Shown: positions 45,508 to 55,358, numbered from the stretch's first letter. The stretch: 64,000 bases of DNA from Anaerolineae bacterium (GCA_019637615.1 JAHBVJ010000011.1:124001-188000); one strand, 5' to 3'. Numbers and translations: made by a program. Notes: a model not told the origin generated them from the letters alone.

Positions 45508-46653
45508 TCAATTCGTATTTAATTCTAAGACAGCATTCTTGAGGGCTTGTGAAACTCGTAAAACGTCGTCTTTGGTGAGCCGCAAATGCAGCGGCAAGGA
45601 GAGCAAACGGTTGCTGGCGCGCTCGGCTGCGGGGCATTGTCCAGCCTGATCATGGTACATTCCATATACTGTATTATCACGGTAATGAACGCCGGGGTAA
45701 ATCTGGGCTTGCTGCAACTTCCCAACCACCTCGTCACGATGATCGACCAATACCTGAAAGAGATGGCGCGATGGCACGCCGTCGGGATTCATCGGTACGC
45801 GCTCAATACGTGGCTCGTCATCAAATGCTTCGTCATACCACGCGCAAATCTGGCGGCGGAAGCTGTTATCTTCGTCCACGTACTTGATCGAAACTAACCC
45901 GATTGCCGCCATGATCGAATTGCCGTGATATTTGTAGCCAACTTGCTCCACATCGTAATACCAGTTATACGTGCCGCTGCCTGTGGTGCGAGCATAGGTA
46001 TCCTTATTGATACCCATCCACGACCACTTGCGCGCTTCTGCGTCGAGATCAGCACGCTGCCAGCAGATCATGCCCGCGTCTGCGGTGGGGAGGTTCTTGA
46101 CGGCCTGAAAGCTGAACACGGTGACATCGGCATCTGCACCGATATGCTTACCATCAACGCGTGTGCCTGTCATGTGCGCCGCGTCTAGGATCAACTTCAG
46201 CCCGCGTTCGTCGCATAACCGCCGGATCGCCGCGTACTGCCCGACATTGCCGCCCATGCCTACGAAAATCACGGCGCGGGTTCGGGGCGTGATGCGTGCC
46301 GCCACCGAAGCCGGATTAAGGCACAGATACTGATCTACATCTGCGAAAACTGGCTTCATATGCTCGTACAGGATGGCATGATTAGTCGAGACAAACGTCA
46401 ACGGCGTGGTGATGATCTCGTCACCGTCTTGCCACCCGTTTGCTGCTTTCAATTGCGCCACCGCTAGATGCAATCCCGATGTGGCTGAATTCAAAAAGTG
46501 CGCGTATGGCAGACCCGTATAATCCTTCCACGCTTGCTCAAACTGCACGGTCTTGAAGCCAAGCCCCGTCCAGCCTTTTTCCAGACATTCGCGGATCGCT
46601 TCCAAAGTTTCATCAATACGGAAGGTGGGTACAAACAGTTGAATAGGCTGCAT
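45508..46653 (-). CDS. DegT/DnrJ/EryC1/StrS-family PLP aminotransferase
   Basis: 381 residues. The fold-type I signature is complete: NSATSGLHLAVAQL, LILDAAHMTGTRVDG with Asp157, and FSFQAVKNLPTADAGM with the PLP Lys186. It makes amino sugars for surface glycans or antibiotics, or is a dehydratase-like relative. No sugar-nucleotide genes are beside it, so the product is unknown. It stands 80 bases downstream of a tetR gene on the same strand. Confidence 0.9.
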   Translation of the reverse strand: MQPIQLFVPTFRIDETLEAIRECLEKGWTGLGFKTVQFEQAWKDYTGLPYAHFLNSATSGLHLAVAQLKAANGWQDGDEIITTPLTFVSTNHAILYEHMKPVFADVDQYLCLNPASVAARITPRTRAVIFVGMGGNVGQYAAIRRLCDERGLKLILDAAHMTGTRVDGKHIGADADVTVFSFQAVKNLPTADAGMICWQRADLDAEARKWSWMGINKDTYARTTGSGTYNWYYDVEQVGYKYHGNSIMAAIGLVSIKYVDEDNSFRRQICAWYDEAFDDEPRIERVPMNPDGVPSRHLFQVLVDHRDEVVGKLQQAQIYPGVHYRDNTVYGMYHDQAGQCPAAERASNRLLSLPLHLRLTKDDVLRVSQALKNAVLELNTN

Positions 46654-46735
46654 AGATTGTCTCTACATCGTGGGGTGAAAACAAACTCACTTAATGTCCA
46701 TTATAGCGCAAACGTTACTGAAGGTTGATAGCGCA

Positions 46736-47326
46736 TTACTCAACTTTTGCACCAAGTCCGCGCATCAAGAGCATCCACACGGCGTCAAAGGCCGCGTCGA
46801 TGCCCGGATCAGTCCACTCCGCCGCGTGTACAGGATCGTGAAAGCGGGCAGTAGCGTAGAAGATGGCCTCTCCCGCTTTCCGCGCATCCGTGATGGTGAA
46901 TTCCCCCCGCTCCATCCCACTGGCGACGATGGCAGTGACTTGCTCGATCAGGGTTTCGATGTGTGCCTTCACGATTTCGCGCGATTCCTGAATTAACTTG
47001 ACGTAGGTGGCGAACAATTCAGGATCATCTACCTCCCGTTTGCGCTTGCCCGCGATCAAGAGGTCAAACCATGTCCGCAGGCGTTGGGGCGCTGGTTCAG
47101 GCTCGTTCACCACGCTGGTCAGGCGGCCCGATAGCCGCGCCAACCATTGCGCCGTGACCGCATCGCGCAGCGCAGCCTTGCTAGGAAAATGCCGATATAC
47201 GCTGCCATGACTCACGCCGAGCGCACGCGCCACGTCAACGACGGTGGCTTTGTCAGGCCCATAACGGCGGAGGATTAACTCCGCCTGCTCCAGAATACGC
47301 TCACGGGTGAGCTGTGTTTCGCTCAT
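46736..47326 (-). CDS. TetR-family regulator
   Basis: 196 residues. HTH: RERILEQAELILRRYGPDKATV, then ARALGVSHGSVYRHFPSKAAL. The ligand domain (WFDLLIAGKRKREVDDPELFATYV) resembles the TetR_C group that includes YjdC-type regulators. It lies 11 bases downstream of an aldo/keto reductase gene, so the pair is an operon. An operator was not located with confidence. Confidence 0.92.
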   Translation of the reverse strand: MSETQLTRERILEQAELILRRYGPDKATVVDVARALGVSHGSVYRHFPSKAALRDAVTAQWLARLSGRLTSVVNEPEPAPQRLRTWFDLLIAGKRKREVDDPELFATYVKLIQESREIVKAHIETLIEQVTAIVASGMERGEFTITDARKAGEAIFYATARFHDPVHAAEWTDPGIDAAFDAVWMLLMRGLGAKVE

Positions 47327-47337
47327 GCCTTCCTAGC

Positions 47338-48336
47338 TCATTTGCGTTCACTATCCAGATGTGCCATCGCTTGCGGCGCATATCGATCACCAGCCGCAGC
47401 ACCAACCGGAATGGCTTGCTCAATTTGTGCCAGATCGGCGGCGCTTAAGGATACATTGAGCGCTGCCAGCGATTCGCCAAGCCGCTCACGGGTTTTCGCC
47501 CCGATCAGTGGCACAATATCCTCGCCACGTGTCAACACCCATGCGACCGCGATCTGAGCGACGGTGGCTCCCTTCGCCTCCGCAATAACCCGCAACGCCT
47601 CAACCAACGCGAGGTTATGATCGAGGTTATCCCCTTGGAAGCGCGGGCTATAGGCTCGGAAGTCACTTGGTGCGGTAGCGCGTTCCTTCGACCAGTAGCC
47701 GCTCAACAACCCGCGTGAGAGCACGCCGTAAGCAGTCACGCCGATGCCCAATTCGCGGCATGTCGGCAAAATGCTCTCCTCGATGCCACGTGAAATCAGC
47801 GAATACTCGATTTGAAGGTCGGTGATTGGATGCACAGCGTGCGCACGCCGCAGCGTATTCGCGTTTACCTCAGACAATCCAATATGCCGAATGTAGCCTG
47901 CTTTTACCAATTCTGCCATTGCACCGATGGTGTCTTCAATCGGCACCGACGGGTCGAGACGGGCGGGTCGATAAATGTCCACATAATCTGTCCCAAGACG
48001 GCGCAAGCTGTAGGCGAGAAAGTTCTTTACGGCAGCGGGGCGCGCGTCATTCCCGATGATCCGATCAGCGGGATCACGGAGCACACCAAACTTGACGCTG
48101 ATAACAACATTTTCACGCTTGTGACTCCGCAGCGCTTCCCGCAGCAGCAGTTCGTTGTGTCCCATACCATAGAAATCGCCAGTATCTAGCAGCGTGATGC
48201 CAGCCTCAAGCGCGGCGTGGACGGTAGCGATACTCTCTGCTTCGTCGGCTGGCCCGTAAGCACCGGACATCGCCATACAGCCAAGCCCCAACGCAGAAAC
48301 GCGCAGGCCATCTGATCCGAGTGGACGTGTTTGCAT
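47338..48336 (-). CDS. Aldo/keto reductase (IYRPARLDP subgroup)
   Basis: 332 residues. Barrel start: LGSDGLRVSALGLGCMAMSG; Asp51 and Tyr56 are in LLDTGDFYG, and Lys82 in SVKFG. The usual HxxDP-type catalytic His region is YRPARLDPSVPIED here, so the His appears replaced by Ala; as I recall, other reductases share this variant. The reaction is probably NADPH-linked reduction of an aldehyde or ketone. Downstream tetR is probably its regulator. Confidence 0.88.
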   Translation of the reverse strand: MQTRPLGSDGLRVSALGLGCMAMSGAYGPADEAESIATVHAALEAGITLLDTGDFYGMGHNELLLREALRSHKRENVVISVKFGVLRDPADRIIGNDARPAAVKNFLAYSLRRLGTDYVDIYRPARLDPSVPIEDTIGAMAELVKAGYIRHIGLSEVNANTLRRAHAVHPITDLQIEYSLISRGIEESILPTCRELGIGVTAYGVLSRGLLSGYWSKERATAPSDFRAYSPRFQGDNLDHNLALVEALRVIAEAKGATVAQIAVAWVLTRGEDIVPLIGAKTRERLGESLAALNVSLSAADLAQIEQAIPVGAAAGDRYAPQAMAHLDSERK

Positions 48337-48560
48337 GATCTACTCTCCTCATTCTCCGATGTTCAGTATTCTATGCGATCAACTGACAAAAGTCAATATA
48401 TGTCATTTGATTTATGTTACAAGAGAATGTGTAGAACGTCGCCTCCAAGTCTTAACATTGATCCCGTCCTCTGCTAAATAAGTTCTGCTATAATGCGCGG
48501 AATTTTATGCCCTGACTGTGTAGAAGGTAAGACACGGCGGAGTTAACGAAAGGTACGAAC

Positions 48561-50543
48561 ATGCAGCGAGTCGATACGATCTTAGCGGGCGGCGTGGTAC
48601 TGACCATGAATGAGACCTTGGATGTCTTTCCGCGTGGAGCCGTCGCCGTCAAGGGGGATTCCATTGTGGCCGTGGGGCCAGCCGAGGAAATCCAGCATGA
48701 ATATACAGCCGACGAACTCATCCTGTGCGAAGGTCAAGTGATCATGCCGGGGCTGATCAATACGCATACGCATGTCCCCATGACGCTCCTGCGCGGGCTG
48801 GCGGATGACCTGCGGCTGGATGTGTGGCTGATGGGCTATGTTATGCCCACCGAAGGGCAGTTCGTGAACCCCGAATTCTGTCGGTTAGGGACGCTGTTAG
48901 CCTGCGCCGAGATGATCCGCTCTGGTGTCACCACCTTCGCTGATCTCTATTATTTCGAGTCGGATGTTGCCCAAGCCACGGCCGACGCTGGAATGCGGGC
49001 GCTGTGTGCGCAGACGGTACTCAAATTTCCGTCGCCCGATGCCCCCAGCTACGAAGATGGGCTGGCTCGCACCCGCACATTCATCCAAGCGTGGAAAGAT
49101 CATCCGCTGATCGTGCCTGCCGTCGGCCCGCACGCGCCCTATACCTGTACCGATGACATCCTCAAAGCGTGCGCGGATTTGGCGCTAGAATTCGACGTGC
49201 CGCTGCATATCCACATCGCGGAGACACGCCTAGAAGTGGACGATGCCCGCGCCGAATTTGGTATCCCTGTAGTTCCCCGCGTCGAGAAACTCGGCCTGCT
49301 CGAAACCAAGATGCTGGCGGCTCACTGCGTACACGTCGATCAAGGGGAGATTCGCAGCTTGGCGCGTCATTCCGTCGGCATCGCGCACTGCCCGACTAGC
49401 AATCTCAAGCTCGCCAGCGGGATCGCGCCTGTGGTCGAGATGCTCAAGCAGAAAGCCAATGTCGGGATCGGCACCGACGGCCCCGCCAGCAACAACGATC
49501 TGGATATGTTCGAAGAGGTGCGCTTGGCGGCGATCCTTGCCAAAGGTGCTGCACTCGATCCCGTTGTTGTGCCCGCCAAACAAGCCCTGACGATGGCGAC
49601 TCGCTTGGGTGCTGCCGCCGTCCATATGGGCGCGATCACGGGCAGTCTCGAAGCGGGCAAGCGCGCCGATCTGATCACCCTCGATCTGCGCACGCTGCAC
49701 AACACGCCAACTTTCCAGCGCGATCCCGACTCGATTTACAGTCAGGTTGTCTATGCCGCCAAGAGCACTGACGTACAAGACGTGATGGTGAACGGCAAAT
49801 GGCTGATGCGAGATCGGTCGCTATTGACCATTGACGAGAGCACGGTGATGGAACAAGCCAACGCCTTGGCGCGTGAAATCGATGCCTTCTTGATCGCCCG
49901 TGAAGGCAATGTACTCCACAAACTCATCGCGATTGGCGGTGTCCAGCGCGACGAAACCTTCGAGATTCAAGTCAAGGCACAGGTCGAATCGAAGGATATT
50001 GTCAAGCCGCTGTTTGAATCGCCGCATATTCAAGTGGTCAAACACACGCATTACCGTCAATACGATACCTACTTCATCTTTGCCGACGAGCATCAAGGGC
50101 GCATCCGTTACCGCGAAGATGATGCCCTGACCGCCGACGGTGAGGTAGAAAACGTTCGTACTCGCTTGACCTTCACGCTGCCCACCAAAGAACGCGAATT
50201 TGACGATGCCGTGATGTTGAGCCGTTCGCAGTTTATCGCGCCCGCCGCCCGCCCACTGCGTTTCTACCGTGAGTACTTCCGCCCAATAGAAGAGCGTGAA
50301 GTGCAGAAGGAGCGGCTACGCTGGCATATTCTCTATAAAGGGGTATTGTTTTATGTCAATGTGGACATCATGCAATCGCCCTTCGCGGGGCAGTTGTTCC
50401 TCGAAATCAAGAGCCAGACATGGTCTCAGCGCGACGCGGAGTATAAAGCGCATTTGGTCACCGAAATTCTAAGCATCCTCGGTCTGTCGCCAGAAAAGCG
50501 CATCCGCAAGGAGTACCTAGAATTCGTGGGAACCAATACCTGA
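48561..50543 (+). CDS. MtaD/SsnA-type amidohydrolase fused to a CYTH-like domain
   Basis: 660 residues, longer than the usual 430-450. Residues about 1-440 are a metal-dependent amidohydrolase of the MTA/SAH or adenosine deaminase type: NTHTHVPMTLLRG (His69, His71), LHIHIAETR, AHCVHVD and GTDGPASNNDLDMFEE. Residues about 455-660 read like a CYTH (triphosphate tunnel) domain: ETFEIQVKAQV (with Gln in place of the second Glu of ExExK), GRIRYREDD, GQLFLEIKSQTW and RIRKEYLEFV. The fusion is unusual. The deaminase substrate is probably MTA, SAH or a related nucleoside. The ribosome site AAAGG lies 7 bases upstream. Confidence 0.75.
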   Translation: MQRVDTILAGGVVLTMNETLDVFPRGAVAVKGDSIVAVGPAEEIQHEYTADELILCEGQVIMPGLINTHTHVPMTLLRGLADDLRLDVWLMGYVMPTEGQFVNPEFCRLGTLLACAEMIRSGVTTFADLYYFESDVAQATADAGMRALCAQTVLKFPSPDAPSYEDGLARTRTFIQAWKDHPLIVPAVGPHAPYTCTDDILKACADLALEFDVPLHIHIAETRLEVDDARAEFGIPVVPRVEKLGLLETKMLAAHCVHVDQGEIRSLARHSVGIAHCPTSNLKLASGIAPVVEMLKQKANVGIGTDGPASNNDLDMFEEVRLAAILAKGAALDPVVVPAKQALTMATRLGAAAVHMGAITGSLEAGKRADLITLDLRTLHNTPTFQRDPDSIYSQVVYAAKSTDVQDVMVNGKWLMRDRSLLTIDESTVMEQANALAREIDAFLIAREGNVLHKLIAIGGVQRDETFEIQVKAQVESKDIVKPLFESPHIQVVKHTHYRQYDTYFIFADEHQGRIRYREDDALTADGEVENVRTRLTFTLPTKEREFDDAVMLSRSQFIAPAARPLRFYREYFRPIEEREVQKERLRWHILYKGVLFYVNVDIMQSPFAGQLFLEIKSQTWSQRDAEYKAHLVTEILSILGLSPEKRIRKEYLEFVGTNT

Positions 50544-50605
50544 TTAGATGTGTCAGTAGATCAGATATAATAAGCATAATGCCATCGCACTATGGAGAGG
50601 TTCTG

Positions 50606-51247
50606 ATGAGTCAAGACGAACGCCCTGTTCTTACCTTCGCTGACGGCAAGCGCTATATCGTCCAGAAGGACGAGATTGTCGCTGGACGCGAACACGACTG
50701 CGATCTGGTGTTGGATGAGCGGCAGGTGTCGCGCCAACACATCAAGATCAAGCGTGTAGGGGAAGGGTATGTCCTAGAAGACTTGAACAGCAAAAACGGG
50801 ACATGGGTGAACGGCGAACAACTCAAAGGGGAACGCCTGTTAAAAGACGGCGACGATATTGCGGTGGCGATGGTCGTCAAAATGACCTTCAGTTCATCGG
50901 AGTCCACCGCCCCGCTGACCATTGATGCTATTCAAGCAGCGGAAGGCGGTAAGCTCCGGCTGGATCGTGATTCGCGGCGTGTGTTCGTCGCGGGTAAAGA
51001 GATTCTCCCGCCTCTCAGCCTGCCACAATACCGCTTGCTAGAACTCCTATTTGATGCCAAGGGCGCAGTTTGCACGCGTACCAATGTGATCGAAGCCGTC
51101 TGGCCCGATGCGGTCAGCGATGGCGTCAGCGAGCAGGCCATCGATGCCCTCGTGCGCCGTCTGCGCGACCGGATCGCGGAGATCGATACCGACGGACAGT
51201 ATATCATCACCGTGCGCGGTCACGGCTTCCGACTGGATCAGGGGTAA
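50606..51247 (+). CDS. FHA - winged-helix transcriptional regulator
   Basis: About 213 residues from the ATG at 50606, with GGAGAG just upstream; an ATG at 50579 is less supported. The FHA domain (about 5-95) has the phosphopeptide-binding residues AGREHDCDL, SRQHIKIKR and DLNSKNGTWVNG. The C-terminal half (about 110-213) is an OmpR/PhoB-type winged helix (LSLPQYRLLELLFDAKGAVCTR, then EQAIDALVRRLRDRI, VRGHGFRLD). No receiver domain is present, so it is probably controlled by a Ser/Thr kinase. A TATAAT at 50566-50571 may be its -10 box. Confidence 0.88.
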   Translation: MSQDERPVLTFADGKRYIVQKDEIVAGREHDCDLVLDERQVSRQHIKIKRVGEGYVLEDLNSKNGTWVNGEQLKGERLLKDGDDIAVAMVVKMTFSSSESTAPLTIDAIQAAEGGKLRLDRDSRRVFVAGKEILPPLSLPQYRLLELLFDAKGAVCTRTNVIEAVWPDAVSDGVSEQAIDALVRRLRDRIAEIDTDGQYIITVRGHGFRLDQG

Positions 51248-51277
51248 CTACGAGAATAGTCGCCGCAAACACGAATC

Positions 51278-51665
51278 ATGCCTAACAAAGATACGTATCA
51301 TGATGTCGTAATCGAAGTTTTGATGGCTGGAAAATAGGGCGCGAACATGCGCTAGTAGCCACTGATACGAGGCGGTTGTTTATCGATATTTTAGCGGAAA
51401 GGTTGGCGGATCAAACACACGCCCTGTTTGAAGTGAAAGATTTTGATTCACCTGTAGAATCGCTTGCAACCGCCCTTGGGCAATATCTGCTCTATCAAAT
51501 TGCACTAGAATTTAGTAGGCTGGATTTACCACTGTTTCTCGCTGTACATCCACTGCTTATCAAGGTATTCTCAGTGAGTCGATTGGGCTACGGGCAAGAC
51601 AGTTCATAAATCCCAAGCTGATGATCTTCGAGCCAAGCACAAGGAGGGCAGTCCAATGGATATAA
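51278..51665 (+). pseudogene. xisH: xisH, frameshifted
   Basis: Three frames together make a XisH-like protein. Frame 1 gives MPNKDTYHDVVIEVL and stops. From 51322 in another frame comes DGWKIGREHALVATDTRRLF, then LAERLADQTHALFEVKDF and ALGQYLLYQIALEF. From about 51573 a third frame gives LSESIGLRARQFINPKLMIF and ends QWI. Two shifts (near 51318-51322 and 51560-51575) break it. XisH is a fdxN-element excision control factor of unclear biochemistry, common in cyanobacteria and Chloroflexi. The stop overlaps the xisI start, as in intact pairs. Confidence 0.7.
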
Positions 51666-51955
51666 AAGCGATTCTTGCGCAAGTAATACAACCATATGCA
51701 GGGGAAATGCTGAATGGGCACGCTTACTTGACGGTTAGTCCTGCTCAAGATATTTTTACGATCGTCTCGGTTGCCAAGTTCAAATCAGAGCGAGTAACAC
51801 ATCTTAGTTTGCATGTTCGCGTTGATAGAGATCACATTATTATTGAGTATGATGATAGCAACGAACCGCTTGTCGATGCCCTTGTCCACGCAGGCGTCCC
51901 TCGTTCGCAGATCATCCTTGCCTACGCAGGCGAACCCGTACCAGAGTCGATCTAA
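51656..51955 (+). CDS. xisI: XisI family protein
   Basis: 99 residues, the usual XisI length. It reads through the family pattern: YAGEMLNGHAYLTVSPAQDIFTIVSV, then RVTHLSLHVRVDRDHIIIEYDDSNEPLVDALVHAGVPRSQIILAYAGE (quoted in part). XisI acts with XisH in excision of the fdxN element, though most copies sit in no such element and their role is unclear. The start overlaps the end of the broken xisH. With xisH broken, the pair may no longer work. Confidence 0.75.
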   Translation: MDIKAILAQVIQPYAGEMLNGHAYLTVSPAQDIFTIVSVAKFKSERVTHLSLHVRVDRDHIIIEYDDSNEPLVDALVHAGVPRSQIILAYAGEPVPESI

Positions 51956-52176
51956 CATTGCCACTTTGTCGTGCAGTCAAGAAGCATCCACCAACTCATC
52001 CCGCATCCAAACGATCAATTTTGTAATAGACACTCATCCCGCCTCTGATAAACTATCCATCAGTTGATCGGGTCATCAGATTCCTCGTTCGCAGCCTCCA
52101 TCTTCTTCCGTATGCGTGAACCTGTCCCAGCATCAGCATCAAATGGTAATCATGAGCACACTATCAGGATTTGGAC

Positions 52177-52536
52177 ATGGGCAGTATTGAAGACTTCATG
52201 AACTATCTGACGGATATGGATTGGGGGTGGTATCCCTTCCTCTTTTTGAGGCCACCCAAAGAGAACAAGATGGATTTCATCACCCTCGCCAAAATGGGTC
52301 TCGTATTCGGCTCGATCTACGGGATGATTATCTATCTACTGGAAATTGCGCTGCGGCACTATGCGTTCGACCTTGGTGATCTAGTAACGTGGGTTTCCGC
52401 CGTCATCGTAGGGTTCACCGTCTTATATGCGCTCACCTTTGCCTACTGCTGGAATCGCCGCGCCGAACGGCTACGGAAACAAGATAAACGCTTATCACTG
52501 CATATCCGCCGTTCTCATCTACACGATCAAGCCTGA
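52177..52536 (+). CDS. Small membrane protein, hypothetical
   Basis: About 119 residues; the start may also be an inner ATG at 52270. Two hydrophobic helices (GLVFGSIYGMIIYLLEIAL and LVTWVSAVIVGFTVLYALTF) are followed by a basic Arg-rich tail (WNRRAERLRKQDKRLSLHIRR). No family is recognised. No strong ribosome site or neighbouring operon supports it, so confidence is modest. Confidence 0.45.
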   Translation: MGSIEDFMNYLTDMDWGWYPFLFLRPPKENKMDFITLAKMGLVFGSIYGMIIYLLEIALRHYAFDLGDLVTWVSAVIVGFTVLYALTFAYCWNRRAERLRKQDKRLSLHIRRSHLHDQA

Positions 52537-52539
52537 GTC

Positions 52540-53279
52540 CGTATCAATTTACTTTGCTGCTGGCGTTAAGCAGCGTCTTGACGCCAGTCTGCAAATCCGC
52601 CCCGATCTCGAAAATATTTACATTACTCTAACGTTCTGCTATTGACTTCTAGTTCTAACTTTGCTATACTGCTCAATATGGATGAGTGACTCCTATTCCC
52701 AAGGAAGCGTCTCCATGCTCCGGTATCCACCCGTACTGTCGAGCGTCGTTTTTCTCAAACACTATTGTTCGGTAGCTTCTCATTAACATCACACTATGCT
52801 GCTACGCGAGTAGCCACATCAACCCACTGGGAAAATGGTTGCGCTGTGAGTTCTTTAACAACCACATACCATGCTAGCCAATATTCTCCGCCGACACGCT
52901 AGAACGAATTGCCTGTTTTTGCCTGATATGGCCTGTTATTTGCCTGTTCCGCTAGGTTCAAGAGGGGTCATCTGAGCAGAAAGTCCGATAGTCGTCTGTT
53001 TTTGCCTGTTTATCAGGCAAAACAGGCAAATCATATCGCGGTCAAAAGGTTCCACCGTGAATCACCTTCACGGCACACCGGGGACTAGACATTCAGTGAC
53101 AGCATGATCCCGCTGACTGAGGCGAATGGGATCATGCTAGGGATCATGAAGCAGAGAATCGCCGTCTATTCAAACCTAGCGCGATACTAGGATCGCCGTA
53201 AAATGGGCTTCCTAACAACGGAATTTACGATTGAGACCGCAGACACCTTATCGGCATCACTCACCTTGAGAAAGTAGCA
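52540..53279. other. Intergenic stretch with GCCTG and GGGATCATG repeats
   Basis: No gene seen. GCCTG occurs at 52911, 52921, 52931, 52942 and 53004, and inverted CAGGC at 53014 and 53023; the first four are 10-11 bp apart. Further right an 11-bp inverted repeat AGCATGATCCC (53101-53111) / GGGATCATGCT (53128-53138) is followed by another GGGATCATG at 53140. These are candidate regulator sites for the GH3 gene. Confidence 0.55.
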
Positions 53280-55358
53280 ATGAATAAGACCTCGTTTGAA
53301 CAACGCGCCCGCGAACTCGTCGCAAAGATGACAGTAGACGAGAAGATCAGTCAGATGATGAACGACGCGCCCGCTATCGAGCGCCTGAACATCCCCGCCT
53401 ACAACTGGTGGAACGAAGGGCTGCACGGCGTCGGACGGGCGGGCGTCGCCACCGTCTTCCCGCAGGCCATCGGCATGGCCGCGACGTGGAATGTCCCACT
53501 CATTCATAAAGTCGCTGTCGTCATCTCGGATGAAGCCCGCGCCAAGCACCACGAGTTTGTCCGCAACAACGTCTACAAAATCTACACGGGGCTAACTTTC
53601 TGGTCGCCCAACATCAACATCTTCCGCGATCCACGTTGGGGGCGTGGTCAGGAGACTTACGGTGAAGATCCGCACCTGACAGCGCGGCTAGGGGTGGCCT
53701 TCATTCGCGGGCTGCAAGGCGATGATTCGGTTTACCTCAAGACGGTAGCGACTCCCAAGCATTATGCCGTTCACAGCGGGCCAGAAAACGTACGCGCCAG
53801 CTTCGATGTCAGTCCCACGCGGCGCGATCTGTGGGAGACCTACTTGCCCGCCTTTGAAGCCTCTATCGTGGAAGCCGACGCCGTCTCGATCATGGCAGCT
53901 TACAACCGCCTCGATGGCGATCCGTGCTGTGCCAGCCCGCTGCTCTTGCAGGAAATACTGCGCGACCAATGGGGCTTTGATGGCTTTGTCGTCTCGGATT
54001 GTGGTGCGGTCACTAACGTTTACAAACACCATCGCGTAGTTCCTACCGCGCCGGAAGCCGCCGCGCTTGCCGTCAATGCGGGCTGTGATCTCGAATGCGG
54101 CAGCACCTACCAGTCCCTAGCCGAAGCCGTCGCCAACGGCCTGATCGATGTCGCAACGCTCGATCAATCCCTGATCAGGTTGTTCACCGCCCGCTATCAA
54201 CTCGGCCTATTTGATCCGCCGGAAAACGTTCCTTACGCACAACTTCCGTTCAGCCTCAACGATTCGCCGGAACACCGCGCGCTGGCACTGCAAACGGCTC
54301 AGGAATCCATCGTTTTGCTGAAGAACGCCGCCACAACACTGCCGCTGTCGAAAGATGTACATCGCATTGCGGTCATCGGCCCCAACGCGGATGATCCCGA
54401 AGTCTTGTTAGGCAACTACAACGGCACGCCTTCCCACAGTGTGACACCGCTGGCGGGCATTCGCGCCAAGTTGCCCGCCGCACAGGTCGATTATGCGCGT
54501 GGTTGTGGAGTCTTCACCAATGATCGCAGCGGTTTCGCGGAAGCGGTTGCGCTGGCGAAACAAGCCGAGGTCGTGATCTTCGTGGGTGGGCTGTCACAAG
54601 CACTGGAAGGCGAAGAAGGCCAGCAAGAAGGCTTACCCGAAGGGTTGGTCACGCAGGGCGACCGCACCCGCCTCGATCTGCCCGATATTCAGGAGGAACT
54701 CCTCCACGCGCTGCACGAAACGGGCAAACCGATCATTCTTGTCCTGCTCAACGGTAGCGCGGTAGCGGTCAATTGGGCGAATGATCACTTGCCCGCGATT
54801 GTGGAGGCATGGTACCCCGGCGAAGAGGGCGGCACCGCCATCGCGGATGTGCTGTTCGGTGATTACAACCCCGGTGGACGCCTCCCCGTCACTTTTTATA
54901 AATCGGTCGCTGATCTGCCGCCATTCGAAGATTACCGGATGCAAGGCCGCACCTACCGTTACTTCACGGGCGAACCGCTCTATCCGTTCGGATATGGCCT
55001 GAGCTATACCACCTTCGCTTACAGTAATCTTGTTGTCAGTGCTGCCAAACCCACCGCCGATGAAACAGTGCAAGTCGCGGTGGATGTGACGAACGTGGGT
55101 CAGCGCGCTGGCGACGAGGTCGTGCAGGTCTATCTCAGCGCCAACCGTTCCGGCTATCCGCTCCGTCAGCTTGTCGCCTTCGAGCGGATTCATCTGCTGC
55201 CGAATGAAACGCGTTCTCTCACGTTTGCCTTGCCTCCCACCGTCTTCCATCGCATCCAAGACGACGGTACACCAGTGTTAGAAGGTGGCGGCTTCATCAT
55301 CGAAACGGGCGCAATCGGGGCAAAAATTTCACAAAAGATCAACGTCGAGCGTCCATAA
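53280..55358 (+). CDS. GH3-family glycosidase (beta-glucosidase/xylosidase-like)
   Basis: 692 residues. The GH3 N-terminal domain has MTVDEKISQMM, PNINIFRDPRWGRGQETYGEDP, KHYAVHSGPE and the nucleophile Asp240 in FVVSDCGAV. The C-terminal domain carries IVLLKNAATTLPL and AVIGPNADDP, and a FnIII-like end (VDVTNVGQRAGDEVVQVYLSA). It probably removes beta-linked glucose or xylose from oligosaccharides. No signal peptide is seen, so it is probably cytoplasmic. It is not in an operon, and repeat-type candidate operators lie upstream. Confidence 0.93.
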   Translation: MNKTSFEQRARELVAKMTVDEKISQMMNDAPAIERLNIPAYNWWNEGLHGVGRAGVATVFPQAIGMAATWNVPLIHKVAVVISDEARAKHHEFVRNNVYKIYTGLTFWSPNINIFRDPRWGRGQETYGEDPHLTARLGVAFIRGLQGDDSVYLKTVATPKHYAVHSGPENVRASFDVSPTRRDLWETYLPAFEASIVEADAVSIMAAYNRLDGDPCCASPLLLQEILRDQWGFDGFVVSDCGAVTNVYKHHRVVPTAPEAAALAVNAGCDLECGSTYQSLAEAVANGLIDVATLDQSLIRLFTARYQLGLFDPPENVPYAQLPFSLNDSPEHRALALQTAQESIVLLKNAATTLPLSKDVHRIAVIGPNADDPEVLLGNYNGTPSHSVTPLAGIRAKLPAAQVDYARGCGVFTNDRSGFAEAVALAKQAEVVIFVGGLSQALEGEEGQQEGLPEGLVTQGDRTRLDLPDIQEELLHALHETGKPIILVLLNGSAVAVNWANDHLPAIVEAWYPGEEGGTAIADVLFGDYNPGGRLPVTFYKSVADLPPFEDYRMQGRTYRYFTGEPLYPFGYGLSYTTFAYSNLVVSAAKPTADETVQVAVDVTNVGQRAGDEVVQVYLSANRSGYPLRQLVAFERIHLLPNETRSLTFALPPTVFHRIQDDGTPVLEGGGFIIETGAIGAKISQKINVERP

